A stretch of DNA of 64,000 bases from Ganoderma boninense (Eukaryota > Basidiomycota > Agaricomycetes > Polyporales > Polyporaceae), in NCBI GenBank assembly GCA_002900995.3, contig CM035310.1, positions 3,247,394-3,311,393 of the forward strand, given 5' to 3'. The notes under the pieces were generated by a model. The model was not told the origin of the DNA, ran no database searches, and worked only from the letters and a program-made list of their open reading frames with translations. Shown here one piece after another: positions 12,801 through 22,918 of this stretch. The position numbers and the translations under genes are program-made. The first letter of the stretch is position 1. Every line of letters begins with the position of its first letter.

Positions 12801-13626
12801 AACAACCACTCGCCCTTCCGTCAACGATGGGGTATACCTATCTTGTCGAACACAACCTCAAAGACCTTGCAGAAAAGGAACAAGAGCTCCGGGAAGGACA
12901 GGTGAACGATTGCCTCCAGGGTATCCGGACCGCCATAGCATACAAGTCACTCTTGTACCGGACGAGGGTCCAGAAAGCCGGATCGTACCGGAACAAGCTC
13001 CGCAGCTTTGATGAAATCCGGACTACCAATGACGGACTTATGAAGCACGTCCGGGCGTATACACAAGCCCGGAAAGCAGCAGCGGCACGGCTGTTTGACC
13101 GTGACATGGCTGACCGGACTCGACACAGCGGCGCAACGTGTTCTTCTCGCGATACAAAGAGATACGCCGCGAAGACCTGGGAGTGATGACAGCGGTTCTG
13201 GAACAGTTTACACATGGCCTACGGAACGTGCATTCCTCTTGATTATGGCATGTAGAAGATTCGGACGCTGCGCAAAACACGAGCTGGCTGGTAGATTGTG
13301 AGTAGCATCACGCCGGCATGGGTCACGTTGTATTAAAGCTCTACATTAGTCCGGCGCATGCTGTGGCTTAGGGCTTACGCCCGCAAGTGCCGCTGGGACG
13401 AGGAGTTCTGTCTTAGTTCCTTTTGAAATGGACTCAACCGTCCGGTACTTCGGAACACAGTCTGGACGGTGGAGACAATGGGCGGAAAATGGTGGCACCC
13501 CGGGGCACAAAGCATACGCCTTCCGGCAGTCTTCGATGTGGCGAGCCTTAGAGATCACGCTTCGGACGCCTTTGTGCAAAGACCCAGAGGATGTATAGTT
13601 TGGAAGCAGAAGTTCTAAGTACGTAG
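9822..13626 (+). CDS. KDZ-1 transposase, right copy, near full length
   Basis: The gene probably starts at ATG 9822 (MSHRRQFETVEPFEEIW), although the ATG at 9869 in another frame and an intron near 10100 leave the N-terminus uncertain. The exon 10140-10980 carries the CxC2-type zinc-binding region (WRCLTCHGWLTFCAECC, then HPLHRVEYW and HAGHGGRPC), an acidic linker, and VTFCVCDNA followed by FLLANKECKTATWNYY, all standard KDZ N-terminal features. Next come LDGNFSAQH (11270-11300), DGHAFMVTDGPYK, the MYNVMCQY and HVHGHVAPC blocks, QDGEIIETLW, MNDSNWMK, and the helical C-terminal region ending at TAG 13624-13626. The expected second acidic residue (YDxxCQW) is Asn, as in the left copy. Frame breaks occur near 11990 and 13120. 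Introns show it is a DNA-transposon gene, not a reverse-transcribed copy. Confidence 0.85.
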
Positions 13627-14017
13627 TGTTACCCGTCTGGGTTTACATGAATGCAATTCAACATGTTAACGGTACAAACGATACACGGCGCGCATCTGAC
13701 AACATCTAATTCGTATCAGCTTCCAGAAGGGGGGGTGGTGCCCCACTCCGGAGCCCAGTAGACACTGTGCTGGTGCACGTCGCGACTGTAAAACAAGACA
13801 TGAGCCGGGATGACAATACGTGTTAGTCTGAGAACCTACGGGGGCTTGAGCAGCCAGGGACACAGCCTCCGCTGAACTTAATGAGCTCGCGGTTATACAG
13901 CTTGAGCTTGGCCAGGGACATCGTGTACGGCTCATGGTTGAGGGTGGTCACGCCCTGTGTGAAAGCGTGCACTGCATCGCTGAACTCGACGGACACCTCG
14001 GTATGCGCACCATATGT
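13627..14017. other. Spacer between convergent KDZ genes, with 230 bp missing from the left copy
   Basis: The 3' flank of KDZ-1. Positions about 13810-14035 (from after GAGCCGGG to before CGGTTATCACCC) have no counterpart in the left copy, where the flanks are joined at about 2437. The octamer CGGTTATC/CGGTTATA occurs at both edges. No coding potential is evident. Confidence 0.7.
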
Positions 14018-14335
14018 TGTGGTAATGAAGTATCATCTTACGGTTATCACCCAGGAGCGTTTTACATCCATATTACGGGTTATTTTGTGTGATGCATTCA
14101 CGGCTCTCCGGGGCTTCCTCCGGTGCCGTCTCGGCTACCAGCACCTTCCGTCGGCTTGTCGGCAGCCTTCCGAAAGCGGAAGAGGGCGCTGTCCCAGCGG
14201 CATACAGCGCTCGCAACGCAGTTGCCGCTCCGCCGGCACGATACTCCTCCCGTATGGACTTCTTATTTGGGCTCATGCAAGGCAGGAGGGCGCGTGACTT
14301 TGGCGCGCGCACAGATTTACGGCGCGGTTGCAGCA
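14018..14335. repeat. Dispersed repeat, copy 2
   Basis: Same stretch as 2438-2730 and inverted 26325-26625, here starting near GTTGTGGTAATGAAGTATC. Against the other two copies it has private one-base insertions (for example near 14098, 14190 and 14218), which suggests base-calling noise or recent decay here. Confidence 0.8.
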
Positions 14336-14347
14336 CATGTGCATTAG

Positions 14348-17300
14348 TTATGGATACAGAAGTACTTTCTAGGTCTTCTTCCATCTAGTTCATACATAGC
14401 GCGCGTATCGCACTCTACTCCCTCATCCCCTCGCATACAACAGGTGTCCCACGCGTACCTTCATCCACCCAATCGCTGCCGGTACCCCCGTTTGCTGACA
14501 GTGCCGTGGTCAGGTCAAGCAGGTGGCTCGGAATGTCGCACGCATCGCGCGCGCATGTCGACCCGCTTCTGCGCGTCAGGCAACAAAACTTCCGTGCAGA
14601 GCAGATCAAGGCGCCCATCGTAGATTCGCCCGCGCAAGCCACGAACCTTTGTCAAAGCGATGAGCTGGCGGAGAACACGCCGCATCTCTTCCGGAAGGAG
14701 CCTGACTTCCTCCTCCACAGCGCATGACGCGCGCGCGCGGGCCTTCAGCCACTTCAACGCGCAGAGAGTCGACCATGTCGCCCGTGCGTTAAGTCAGAAG
14801 CGCGCCATATCCAGGAAATCTGACGCCTTCCTTCTGCAGGTCATTTGGGTGCCTCCTCGTCTTCTGGGCGGTGGCGGAGCTGGGGTCGTCGTCTTGTAGC
14901 GCACGGACGTCGCCGTCATTCAAGACTCGGAGCTCGAGCTCCCATGTGCCATGACCCGATAGCGCGAGCTTCGCCTGGCGTGCTCGGCGGTACTCTGAAC
15001 AGCGCGCAGTTTTGCGCTTGTCTTCATTTCCGCGATGTCGTTTCGTCCGCGCGCGTTTTGGTCCTTGGTGGCGTACGTGAAGTTTCTTGTACGGTAGAGA
15101 TGGTTGATGGCGTGTAGCTTGTTGCGGATGTCTTGCAGGGCGTCGCGGCATTTGTGCTTCCGCAGGCACGCTTCGACTTCCTGGATCCGCTCCGGAGCAT
15201 GTCGCAGCCCGGTGAACGGGGTTGATGGCCGAGGGCAGCACCAGACGAATGTTCTCCACGTCTCGACGGTCGTCCCGGCAATTCACGTCCTGGTCGATGA
15301 TCGTGGCTGCAACCAGGCATGTACACCTTTTGCACCTCGCGAAACTTCTGTATCCTGCGGCGCATGGCCATGCGCCGTTCAGAGGATCTCCGTCGCCTGC
15401 TCGGGTGGCTGCTTCCTTGACGTCCGCTGCAAGCGCATTCTAATGGAAGTCATCAGCAAGGCTCGAATTCAACGCCAACGAGCTCTACTCACTGTTGCGC
15501 TTCAAGCTCCAAACCCATCGTGACGAATCCCAGCATGCTGACCTCATGGAGCGCAACGAAACCTGGAGTCGTGCTCGCCTGCTGCTCTTCGCGTGACAGC
15601 ATGCGCTGTGTCTCTGCTTCTGTGAGGCCTGGATGGCGTTAGCGTGATGGAAAACAGTTAAACAGGGGCCTCGAACTGACCTTGTGAGGACGCAACGTAA
15701 GGGTCATCCTGGTGGAAAGGTCTGCCTCCCATGCCTTGACTGTTGCCTCTATATTCTCCACATTCTCCGGAACAAGCCGAGGCCGTAAGCTCGGTGAAGA
15801 GTTCAAGCTGCTCAACATGTGTCTTGTACGCGATGCGGAGGCGGTTCCGCAGGGTCGTCGCTGCCAAAAAAAAAGTCAGCGCAGCCGAGAGAACGTAGAC
15901 TGTGCACGTACGTAGCTCGACAGTCTTGCGCCAATTGGAGTAGCTGAGTTGGTCCTCCAGCACACCTTGACGCGCGCCCGGACCCATCACCTGTGTGCTG
16001 CTGACCACCGGTTGAATCCACCACCACCGGCGCTCGATGCCCTCCCCGTCCGACCGCCCTGACCCCAGGCGAAAATTCAGCGAGAACGGCGAATGGCCTT
16101 CGGGCTTGTGGCTTGCGTAGTGAAGCTTGGGTATGACGTATGCGATGGAGCCGTTTGGGAGGGGAATTTGCAGGTCCGGTGGAAACTCAGCAAGGCGTTG
16201 CTGCAGCCCCTTCCACCACTGGCAGGCAATGTCGTAGCTCACGAGTTTACTCAGAGCAAGAAAACCTTGCATAGCAGATGCAAAGACGTAATCCATATTG
16301 ACATATCTTGCTCTTATTGAGTACAGAGCTCGAACGCGCACGCAATCCCGCGAGACACATACCTCTCGCCCTTCTGCAAGTCTGCTATCGCTCTCGCCAG
16401 CCAAAACTCATGGCGCGCGCAGACGACCGCTCCAACACCCGTCGCCGCGTAGCCCTTTGAATACTTCGTGTTTGCGTGGTCGATGGCGGACAGGCCGGTG
16501 CATGTCGATATCTGCAGCGCGTGCTTGAGATGGGGCAGGGAAGGGAACCGAAGGAAGCGAAACGTACGTCCTCCTGATCCCCATACTGCGCCAAGATTGC
16601 CTTGTACGCGACGTCCTCCACGAAGTATCCCCAGCCACTACCCAAGATCGGGTCCCGCTCCTCGTCGGAAACATCTCGACGCTTGAGGCGGAAGCATGCG
16701 TCGATGGCAACGTTGATTGTGTACAAGAACCTGAGGGATGCTTATGAGTACACAGACTCGGAACCATCAGCATGGAGGGCATTGCTCACCGATCGCTAGC
16801 AGGGACACGATCCCATCCCGCCGGCAGATTGACGTTGGGCTGCGGGCACGCTGGACAGCGTAAAGCCAGCTCTCCGGGTTTTGTTCCTGCAACGCCTGAG
16901 GGGTCATGCCCGCGCCCGGCCCTTTTGAGCAACTTCAAGTGACGCCACTGTGCGACAACGCGCATGAATGCGTGGTACCGATCCAGGATCTTGACCGTTC
17001 CGGTGTTGTCCGTCATGCGCTCGAGCGATTGATAATAGTCGTACATAGATATTTTGCCTTGAAGGCTCAGCACGTGGTAGTGCTCGAGGAGTGCGAAGGA
17101 GAAACAGGTGTTGGGTTCGGCGTCGGTGGCCGGCCACAGGTCCGCGCGCAAGAGTTGCTGGATCTGGTTACCCGCCCGCGCCGCCTGGTCGCAGCCACAA
17201 ATCGATATGCCGAGTGGATGGTGGCCATTAATGTGGACGGCCGTGAAAGCATCGCGCATGGGGATAGGGTTGGAGCATCGGGAGCCGTCATGCTGATGGC

Positions 17301-18047
17301 CAAGTTGGATCCGTAAACCGATGGCCTTGAGGTCAGTCTTCTCAAAAGCGACGCCGTTCCAACGCTATGTACAGCGTCAAGCCAAACCCCAAGCGCAGCA
17401 AAATGTAACTTACCTTAATGCGGTGAAAGGGCAAATTGGCGTGGCGGCGGATTGCACAGGCCGTGCAGGAAAGAGGCCCGGGCCAGCAGTCCATGCACCG
17501 AATGGTTCCAGGGCCCGCGTTGGCTTGATCCGGGCAGTGAGCACATTCGGCCTTGGTAAAGTCTCCACGCCCCTCGCGTCGCAGCATTTCGTCCAGGAAA
17601 AATTGTTGTTGTGGAATAAATTGCTTCATAGGCTCATCCTAACCGGTACAGCGGTCAGTTATGTCGGGGAAAGTGGCCAAGAATCATGCGTACCGAGGAC
17701 TCATAGCGCGGAGCCCGCTCACTCCTCTCTTCAGCGGACACGTCCAACCCGGCGGTCGACCAGCCCTCGTCCGGTAGCAGGAAGCCCTCTCCGCCATGTA
17801 ACTCCGGGGCGTTGAGGGGGGGAAGGCCCTCAGGAGGCAGCAACGCGGGCGACTGGGATCCAGAGGGCGGAATAGGAAGGGCGTGTTGATACAGCCGGCG
17901 AAGGTCGTTGGAGACTGTCTTGACATTGAGCAAGGAGGGGACGGTGCCTTGAAACGCCTCCGCGGACGATATATCGAAGTCGACGCTCAGAGACGAGTCT
18001 GCAGTGTCACGAAAAGTGCGCTGCCGTTTCGCTTGTCGCCTAGACAT
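14348..18047 (-). CDS. KDZ-2 transposase, right copy, near full length
   Basis: The start is ATG 18047-18045 (MSRRQAKRQRTF); the exon runs to about 17655. The second exon (17629-17400) has a CxC2-type zinc-binding region (AHCPDQANAG, IRCMDCWPGPLSCTAC, RHANLPFHRI). The third (about 17259-16810) contains ISICGCDQ and ALRCPACPQPNVNLP. Then come IDACFRLKRRDVS (about 16715-16675), a NMDYVFASAMQ block (16305-16270), VSYDIACQWWKGL (about 16240-16205), the YVIPKLHY segment, GRSDGEGIERRWW (about 16065-16025), and the helical C-terminal exons ending near 14350. All three conserved acidic positions (IDACF, YDIAC, DGEGIER) are present, unlike KDZ-1. Several one-base frame breaks occur in the last third (for example around 14560-15290), so activity is doubtful as written. 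A TET/JBP gene is divergent, about 0.5 kb away. Confidence 0.87.
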
Positions 18048-18542
18048 GGGTGTGGGGGCGGCGCGAACACCAGGGGGAGCATAGGTTGATTGGTCACGGT
18101 GCAGGCCAAACACGTTTCTGTCACAGGCCCCGTGGGTGTGACAGCGGCGGAACCTTGTGTAACACAATTCCCAACTTGGGCGTCAACACCCTCCTCCACT
18201 GACGACCTGCACCTCCCCCCTGCGTCCCTCCCTTCGTCAGTCGCCAGGCTATTCCCCAGGCCGCCATGGGTCGACAAGGTACGTGTTACATTTACCCGCA
18301 ACGAACGCGTCTTGTGCACCCCCCAGACTCGCCCTTGGGATGCGGGGTGCATATCGCGCCGATGTTGCGGTGGCTTTCCTTGCAGCGTAACCATTTCTGA
18401 CTGAACCCATGCACAGGCTCGATTGTCGACGCCCTTCCTACAGGATTCCGAACAGTGAGTTCCATCCGGCTCTATACGTGCCACACCACAAGCTCACACC
18501 CGCCGTCGCCAGACTCGCGGAGGGAAAGCCTTTTCGCCTTGG
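18048..18542. promoter_or_regulatory. Shared upstream region of KDZ-2 and the TET/JBP gene
   Basis: About 0.5 kb separates the start codons of the two divergent genes, so both must take their promoters from here. I see no convincing TATA box. The region is C-rich on the + strand. A divergent arrangement would allow joint control and joint mobilisation; that is inference. Confidence 0.5.
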
Positions 18543-20201
18543 ATGTCCGAACTCGGGCCTCCCATCTTTGCACCCACGGACTTCAGCCTTGAGGAGGCTT
18601 TCGACGCAGCCCTTCGATGATGTAGCGACCGCCATGAAGGCGACGACGACGACGATGACGATGACGACATGCGCGTATCCCTGCCGCCCACCTCACCGTT
18701 GGGAAACGGTGCAATCAACCCCCTTCCGAATCTCCGCGCATTCCACCACCTCGACGCCCTTGACAACACTGTCGCCTCCACTGCCGCCCCACCGCGCCCC
18801 TCGACGCGCGCCCCTTCGAATGGCAAGGCCAAAGCCAAGAAATCCTCTCATACCCGCCGCCGTGCCAAACGCCAGGCTGCTGTGGAGGCCGAAGGACGTG
18901 GGGGCTCTAAGCCAGTCAAGAAAGCCGCGATCAACCGCTGGAAGTCCGCAAAGGCCCTGCTTGCCACCGCAGACCCGGCTTCTGAGGGCCCGGACAACAT
19001 CAAAGCCATCCTAGAGCAGGACAACTCGCGGATCCAGGCTTCGGGAGCTGACCCAATTCAGACAGAGATGTCGCTGGACATGGAGAATGTTTGCGTCGCG
19101 TCCACGGCGTTTATCGGGGTTTGTGTGAAGCAGACGCCGGAGGACGTGCACCCGACACCGGCGGAGGAGTTCAAGGGGATGGGCTTTGGCTATGTGGAAT
19201 AGGATGGCCGGTGTGTGTCCCCCCCCCCTTTCGAAGGCGTCCCATTCATGTTCGTCTGTTCAGATCATGCCGCCCTATTCTATCCCGCTGCTCCCACGTC
19301 ATTGGAGCGCTTGCGGGTTGTCCCATGGATGACAACTGGAAGGACGTTAACGAACAGCTGATAGCGATCTTTGACGTCGTGGACAAGCACTACCATTTCT
19401 CGAAGTCACAGCGTGAGCATCGTCGCGGAGCGTTCAACGCAGTAGCCTGCGGCATCTCATACGGAGGTGGGCAACAGGTATGTTTAAAGCTCCTCGCTGA
19501 CATTCCTTTCGCTCACGCACCACAGCGCGTCGCCAACCTTGCGCACACGCCGCACAATCAGGCGGTACTCAACTCCGCGATGTGCAAGCGCGCAGTGCAT
19601 CGCGTCGCGAACTTTGGCAGCGGTAAGTCCCCCGCGATACCCTTGCGTGATCCCTACTAAGAGAATTCTACCAGCGACCATGCGCCTCCTGGCCCCCCGC
19701 ATGTTCGAGGCCTACGACGCCGTGCTGGAGGACGTGTGTACCCACGATCCATCCCTTCAGCGCAACTTTCCTGGCAACCCATTTGCCACTGCAACGCTCA
19801 ACGTCGGCCGGCAAACCGTTTCCCGCGCTCATACGGATCACTTAAACGCGCCAACGGGTTGGTGCGCGATCACCCCCGCTGGGCGTTTTGATCCGAAACT
19901 CGGCGGCCATCTTGTCCTGTGGGACCTGAAGCTCGTCATCGAGTTCCCGCCCAGCTCGACCATCCTCATCCCGTCTGCCCTGCTCAAGCACTCAAACACT
20001 CCTCTCAACGACCCAGCCAACGAGTTCCGGAACTCGTTTGTCCAGTACACAGCGGGGGGGATCTTCAGGTGGGTTGAGTGCGGGTACCAGAGCCAGAAGG
20101 ACTTCCAGGGGGCAGGGCGCCGGTTCAAGGACAGTGGCAAAGATCGCTGGCAGCGTGGCCTCAGCCTCTTCAGCAAGTGGGCGGACTTGTTTGCGGAGTA
20201 G
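18543..20201 (+). pseudogene. TET/JBP-type 2OG-Fe(II) dioxygenase, two in-frame stops
   Basis: TET/JBP enzymes oxidise 5-methylcytosine or thymine in DNA. The best start is ATG 18543 (MSELGPPIFAPTDFSLEEAF); the frame then crosses TGA 18618-18620, a run of Asp codons and a basic KAKAKKSSHTRRRAKRQ stretch (nuclear-type). The exon ends with GFGYVE-stop-DGR: the family normally has WDGR, so TAG 19200-19202 replaces the Trp codon. Introns are about 19208-19264, 19479-19527 and 19622-19673. The catalytic part reads NPFATATLN, SRAHTDHLNAPTGWCAI (H-x-D metal ligands), FDPKLGGHLVLWDLKL, STILIPSALLKHSNTPL (distal His) and AGGIFRWVECG, ending at TAG near 20199. The core is complete and very typical. A start at ATG 18669 would avoid the TGA but not the TAG. 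The DNA-oxidation role is by family; substrate is not known. Confidence 0.85.
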
Positions 20202-20340
20202 AAGTAGCTGCGTCGCTGTTGTATGTATATGTATGAAATGCAAAAATGTGCTTCCAGACGTGTGGTGAAGGAGCGTGCAGTACAACGACTTGGGAGCTGC
20301 GCCCCGCCTTTGGGCGGGTATTGCATGATCAGACACGTCC

Positions 20341-20412
20341 ACATCCAGGTTTTAAGACGGCGCTAACCTAGGGCGCCGAATTCAGACAATTTTAAGACAC
20401 GTCTGAATTTGC
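20341..20412. repeat. Paired perfect inverted repeats downstream of TET/JBP
   Basis: Two adjacent hairpin-forming repeats: CGGCGC (20358-20363) with GCGCCG (20373-20378), and AATTCAGAC (20379-20387) with GTCTGAATT (20401-20409). The word TTTTAAGAC occurs at about 20350 and 20389. They may mark the end of a mobile unit or a transcript 3' structure; neither is shown. Confidence 0.6.
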
Positions 20413-20478
20413 CCCTCGCTCCACTGCTCGGCAGACACCATACACGCGCCCCCCCACCCCGAATCCCCCAAACTGCAA

Positions 20479-21198
20479 ATGGATAGTCAAGAACAGAAGT
20501 GTTTGCTTCGGAAAGCTCGAAATCACAGGTACTACAAGAAACAAAAACTGTACGCCCATGCTCTTCCCGCTGCTAGAAAGCTGATCACGAAATATATTTC
20601 ACAGGAAACAGGAAATGCATACACCCAACGTAAAATTATCTGGCAGCCATCCTAGCTCCCAAAGCACCTCGCAAGCCGTCGAACTTCAACTTTTCACCAC
20701 TATCGCCGGCGGAGACCCCCTGGCCAATACAGGCAGCCACGGAACAGACGCTCAGCGACGGTGAGTGCCAGCGTTACGACCGCGATGGCAGCGCCTGAAA
20801 TGAATCACAGTCTGGGTAACGGGCCATTCAGTCTTCCGGTGGGTCCCGCGGTGGACGGAGACTTTCTTGTGCGGATCCAGGGCCTCAATCGCATGCTGAA
20901 AGCATGGGGCTTCCGGCCGCCGAGCGACTTCAAGCGTGACGCAGCAGACGCCTTTGCAAAGTTACGCGGCGATGATCCGGAAGCAGTGACGAGGTTCGTT
21001 GATGCACATGAGAAGTGGGTTACGCAGGGGGACGAGATTCTGGATGAGTTGGAACAGGTGCTTTCCGGGGATCTTTTCACGCAGCTACCCACAGAGATTC
21101 TGACCAGGTTCTGGAAGGATGTGACATCTGTTGCTTTCCAAGTCATGTATGCGATGTCATTCATCAAAGCCCGGCTTGACACCATGCCGACTTCTTAG
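20479..21198 (+). CDS. Hypothetical protein with basic N-terminus
   Basis: A possible first exon starts at ATG 20479 with a basic stretch (LLRKARNHRYYKKQK), reminiscent of the short basic region at the start of many small Agaricomycete orphan proteins. An intron GTGAGT...CACAG (about 20760-20811) leads to the last exon, which reads SLGNGPFSLPVGPAV, then MLKAWGFRPPSDFKRD, and an amphipathic acidic region (WVTQGDEILDELEQVL), with the stop at 21196-21198. The last exon is convincing as coding; how the basic exon joins to it is not clear. No family recognised. Confidence 0.5.
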
Positions 21199-21309
21199 CA
21201 CCATTCCCATGTATTCAGAGCTACACGCGATGTATTATGTTTCGCCGGCGCATCAAACACGTTCCGTAGCGTCCCGTACACATGCAGGACACATGGGAAT
21301 ACAGAGTAG

Positions 21310-22555
21310 CTACTGGAACTGTGCGCCCGAGTGGGACTCCTGACCTCCTCGCAGATGAGGGCGAGCTGCAGTGATCCTCGGCACGCCCACCTCACCATTC
21401 ATGTACTCCACCACGAACTGGAAGCAGGCGTACTTGAGGGAGTGGAACCGGACGATCTTCATCCCCGGTGCCCTGCCGCCCGCCAAAAGCGCTGTGTCGC
21501 TGAGAAAGGAAGCATTTAGCTGGGAGCGAAGCGACGCTAATGAGAACATACCGGTCCAGATAGACCCCCGGTCTTGCGCCCCTGACGACGATGTACACGG
21601 GCTCGCCTTTCTTCCTGCAGGTTGCTCTGTTGCGGGTGAGCACGTGAGGATTGAAGCCGGGAGCATCCGCGGCATTGTACTGGTTCACATGAGGCCGCAG
21701 GTGTGCGCCCATGGGGCTGCAGCCCAAGCGACGGCAGCCGGAGGCTTGGGGATGGTCTGACAGAGCCGTCAGTGATGCGGGCAAGGTAGTCCTGCACGAC
21801 GTGGTCAACGACAGTGTACCTTTCTCCCACAGAAATGTCGCTCATTGAGGCGGAGAGCTCCACGGCCGCATCGAGGCTGCGGACAGAGATAGTGCCGGAC
21901 GACATCCATGAGGCTGATGAGTGCCCCGAACCACTTGAGATGGAAGAAATCGATGGTTGAGGGGAGCTGGGAGAATGGGAGAATGGGGCGGGAGGGAGCG
22001 GCGTGTCCTCGTCATGGGCTTGACAGATCTCCACATAGTCCTCCTGCGGGACTTCGATGGTAATGGTGGGGGCGGGAGGCATCGCGCCGAAATTGGAGGG
22101 CATCTGGAAGTCGTCGACATCCTCTGGCTCAGCAAGAGGAGGCATAAGAGGAGGCAGCGCAGGGGTCGTTATGGCGGGCCGAGGAGTGGGAGGAATCCAG
22201 TCTGGAGCAGCCTTGAGATTAGGGCCTGCTGCCCAGGCCGACCGCGCTTTCCACAGGCCCTTGAAGCGTTTGAACGAGCAGCCGCTGAAGCCGGACACCA
22301 TGGCGTTCGTGATGCCCCTGTACAAAGCAGTAAGACCATAGTATTTGAAAGGAGAGAGAAAAATGCTCACCAGTTTCTGAACAAACCGACGCAGTGACCA
22401 TGCCACACGACGTAGAACCACGCGTCTTCTTCTGGGATGGACGGGTCTTCCGGAGGGCCGATGGGTATAACGCGACCCCTAGGGTCGAGTTTCGGGGTGC
22501 GCCTGAGGGACAAGGCAGTAGCGTCGTAATCGCGACAAAGACGGTGGGGTACCAT
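21310..22555 (-). CDS. Protein with two RNase H1 N-terminal (viroplasmin-like) domains
   Basis: Start ATG 22555-22553 (MVPHRLCRDYDATAL). The first exon encodes AWFYVVWHGHCVGLFRNW, and after an intron (donor GTGAGC near 22371, acceptor TACAG near 22318) continues with GITNAMVSGFSGCSFKRFKG; together this is the small domain found at the N-terminus of eukaryotic RNase H1 and in caulimovirus viroplasmin, which binds RNA-DNA hybrid or dsRNA. A Pro/Ser-rich linker follows (residues about 100-250). Near 21600 a second copy begins (VYIVVRGARPGVYLDR), and after an intron it reads RAPGMKIVRFHSLKYACF. No RNase H catalytic domain is seen, so it may be a nucleic-acid-binding protein only. Such stand-alone domains are frequent in Agaricomycetes. 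Stop at 21310-21312. Confidence 0.72.
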
Positions 22556-22918
22556 GATGAAGGAAGAGAGGATGGTGGGAGGGAAGAAGGGGCGTGGAAC
22601 TTGGCGCCTGGAGTGGTGAGGCAGCGACTGCTTAAGGATCCTTGTTACGCGTGACTTGTGACGCAACGTGGTTACACCAAATTACCGGGCCCAAACACTC
22701 TCACTCCCGCCAGGCTGGCCGCACATCCGAGAGCCGATCACGAGTCGAATGAACAGTCGCCCAATTGCCAACACAGTTCAGTCGCCCCACCGCGCGGCGA
22801 CCTTGCAGCAACCTCGCTGCAGACCCACACTGTTCCCTCTCCCCCTCCCCTCACCACGGCCTTTTTGTCTCCTCCTCGCAGATCTGCGCCCTCAGCTCAT
22901 TCACACACACTCTCCGGC

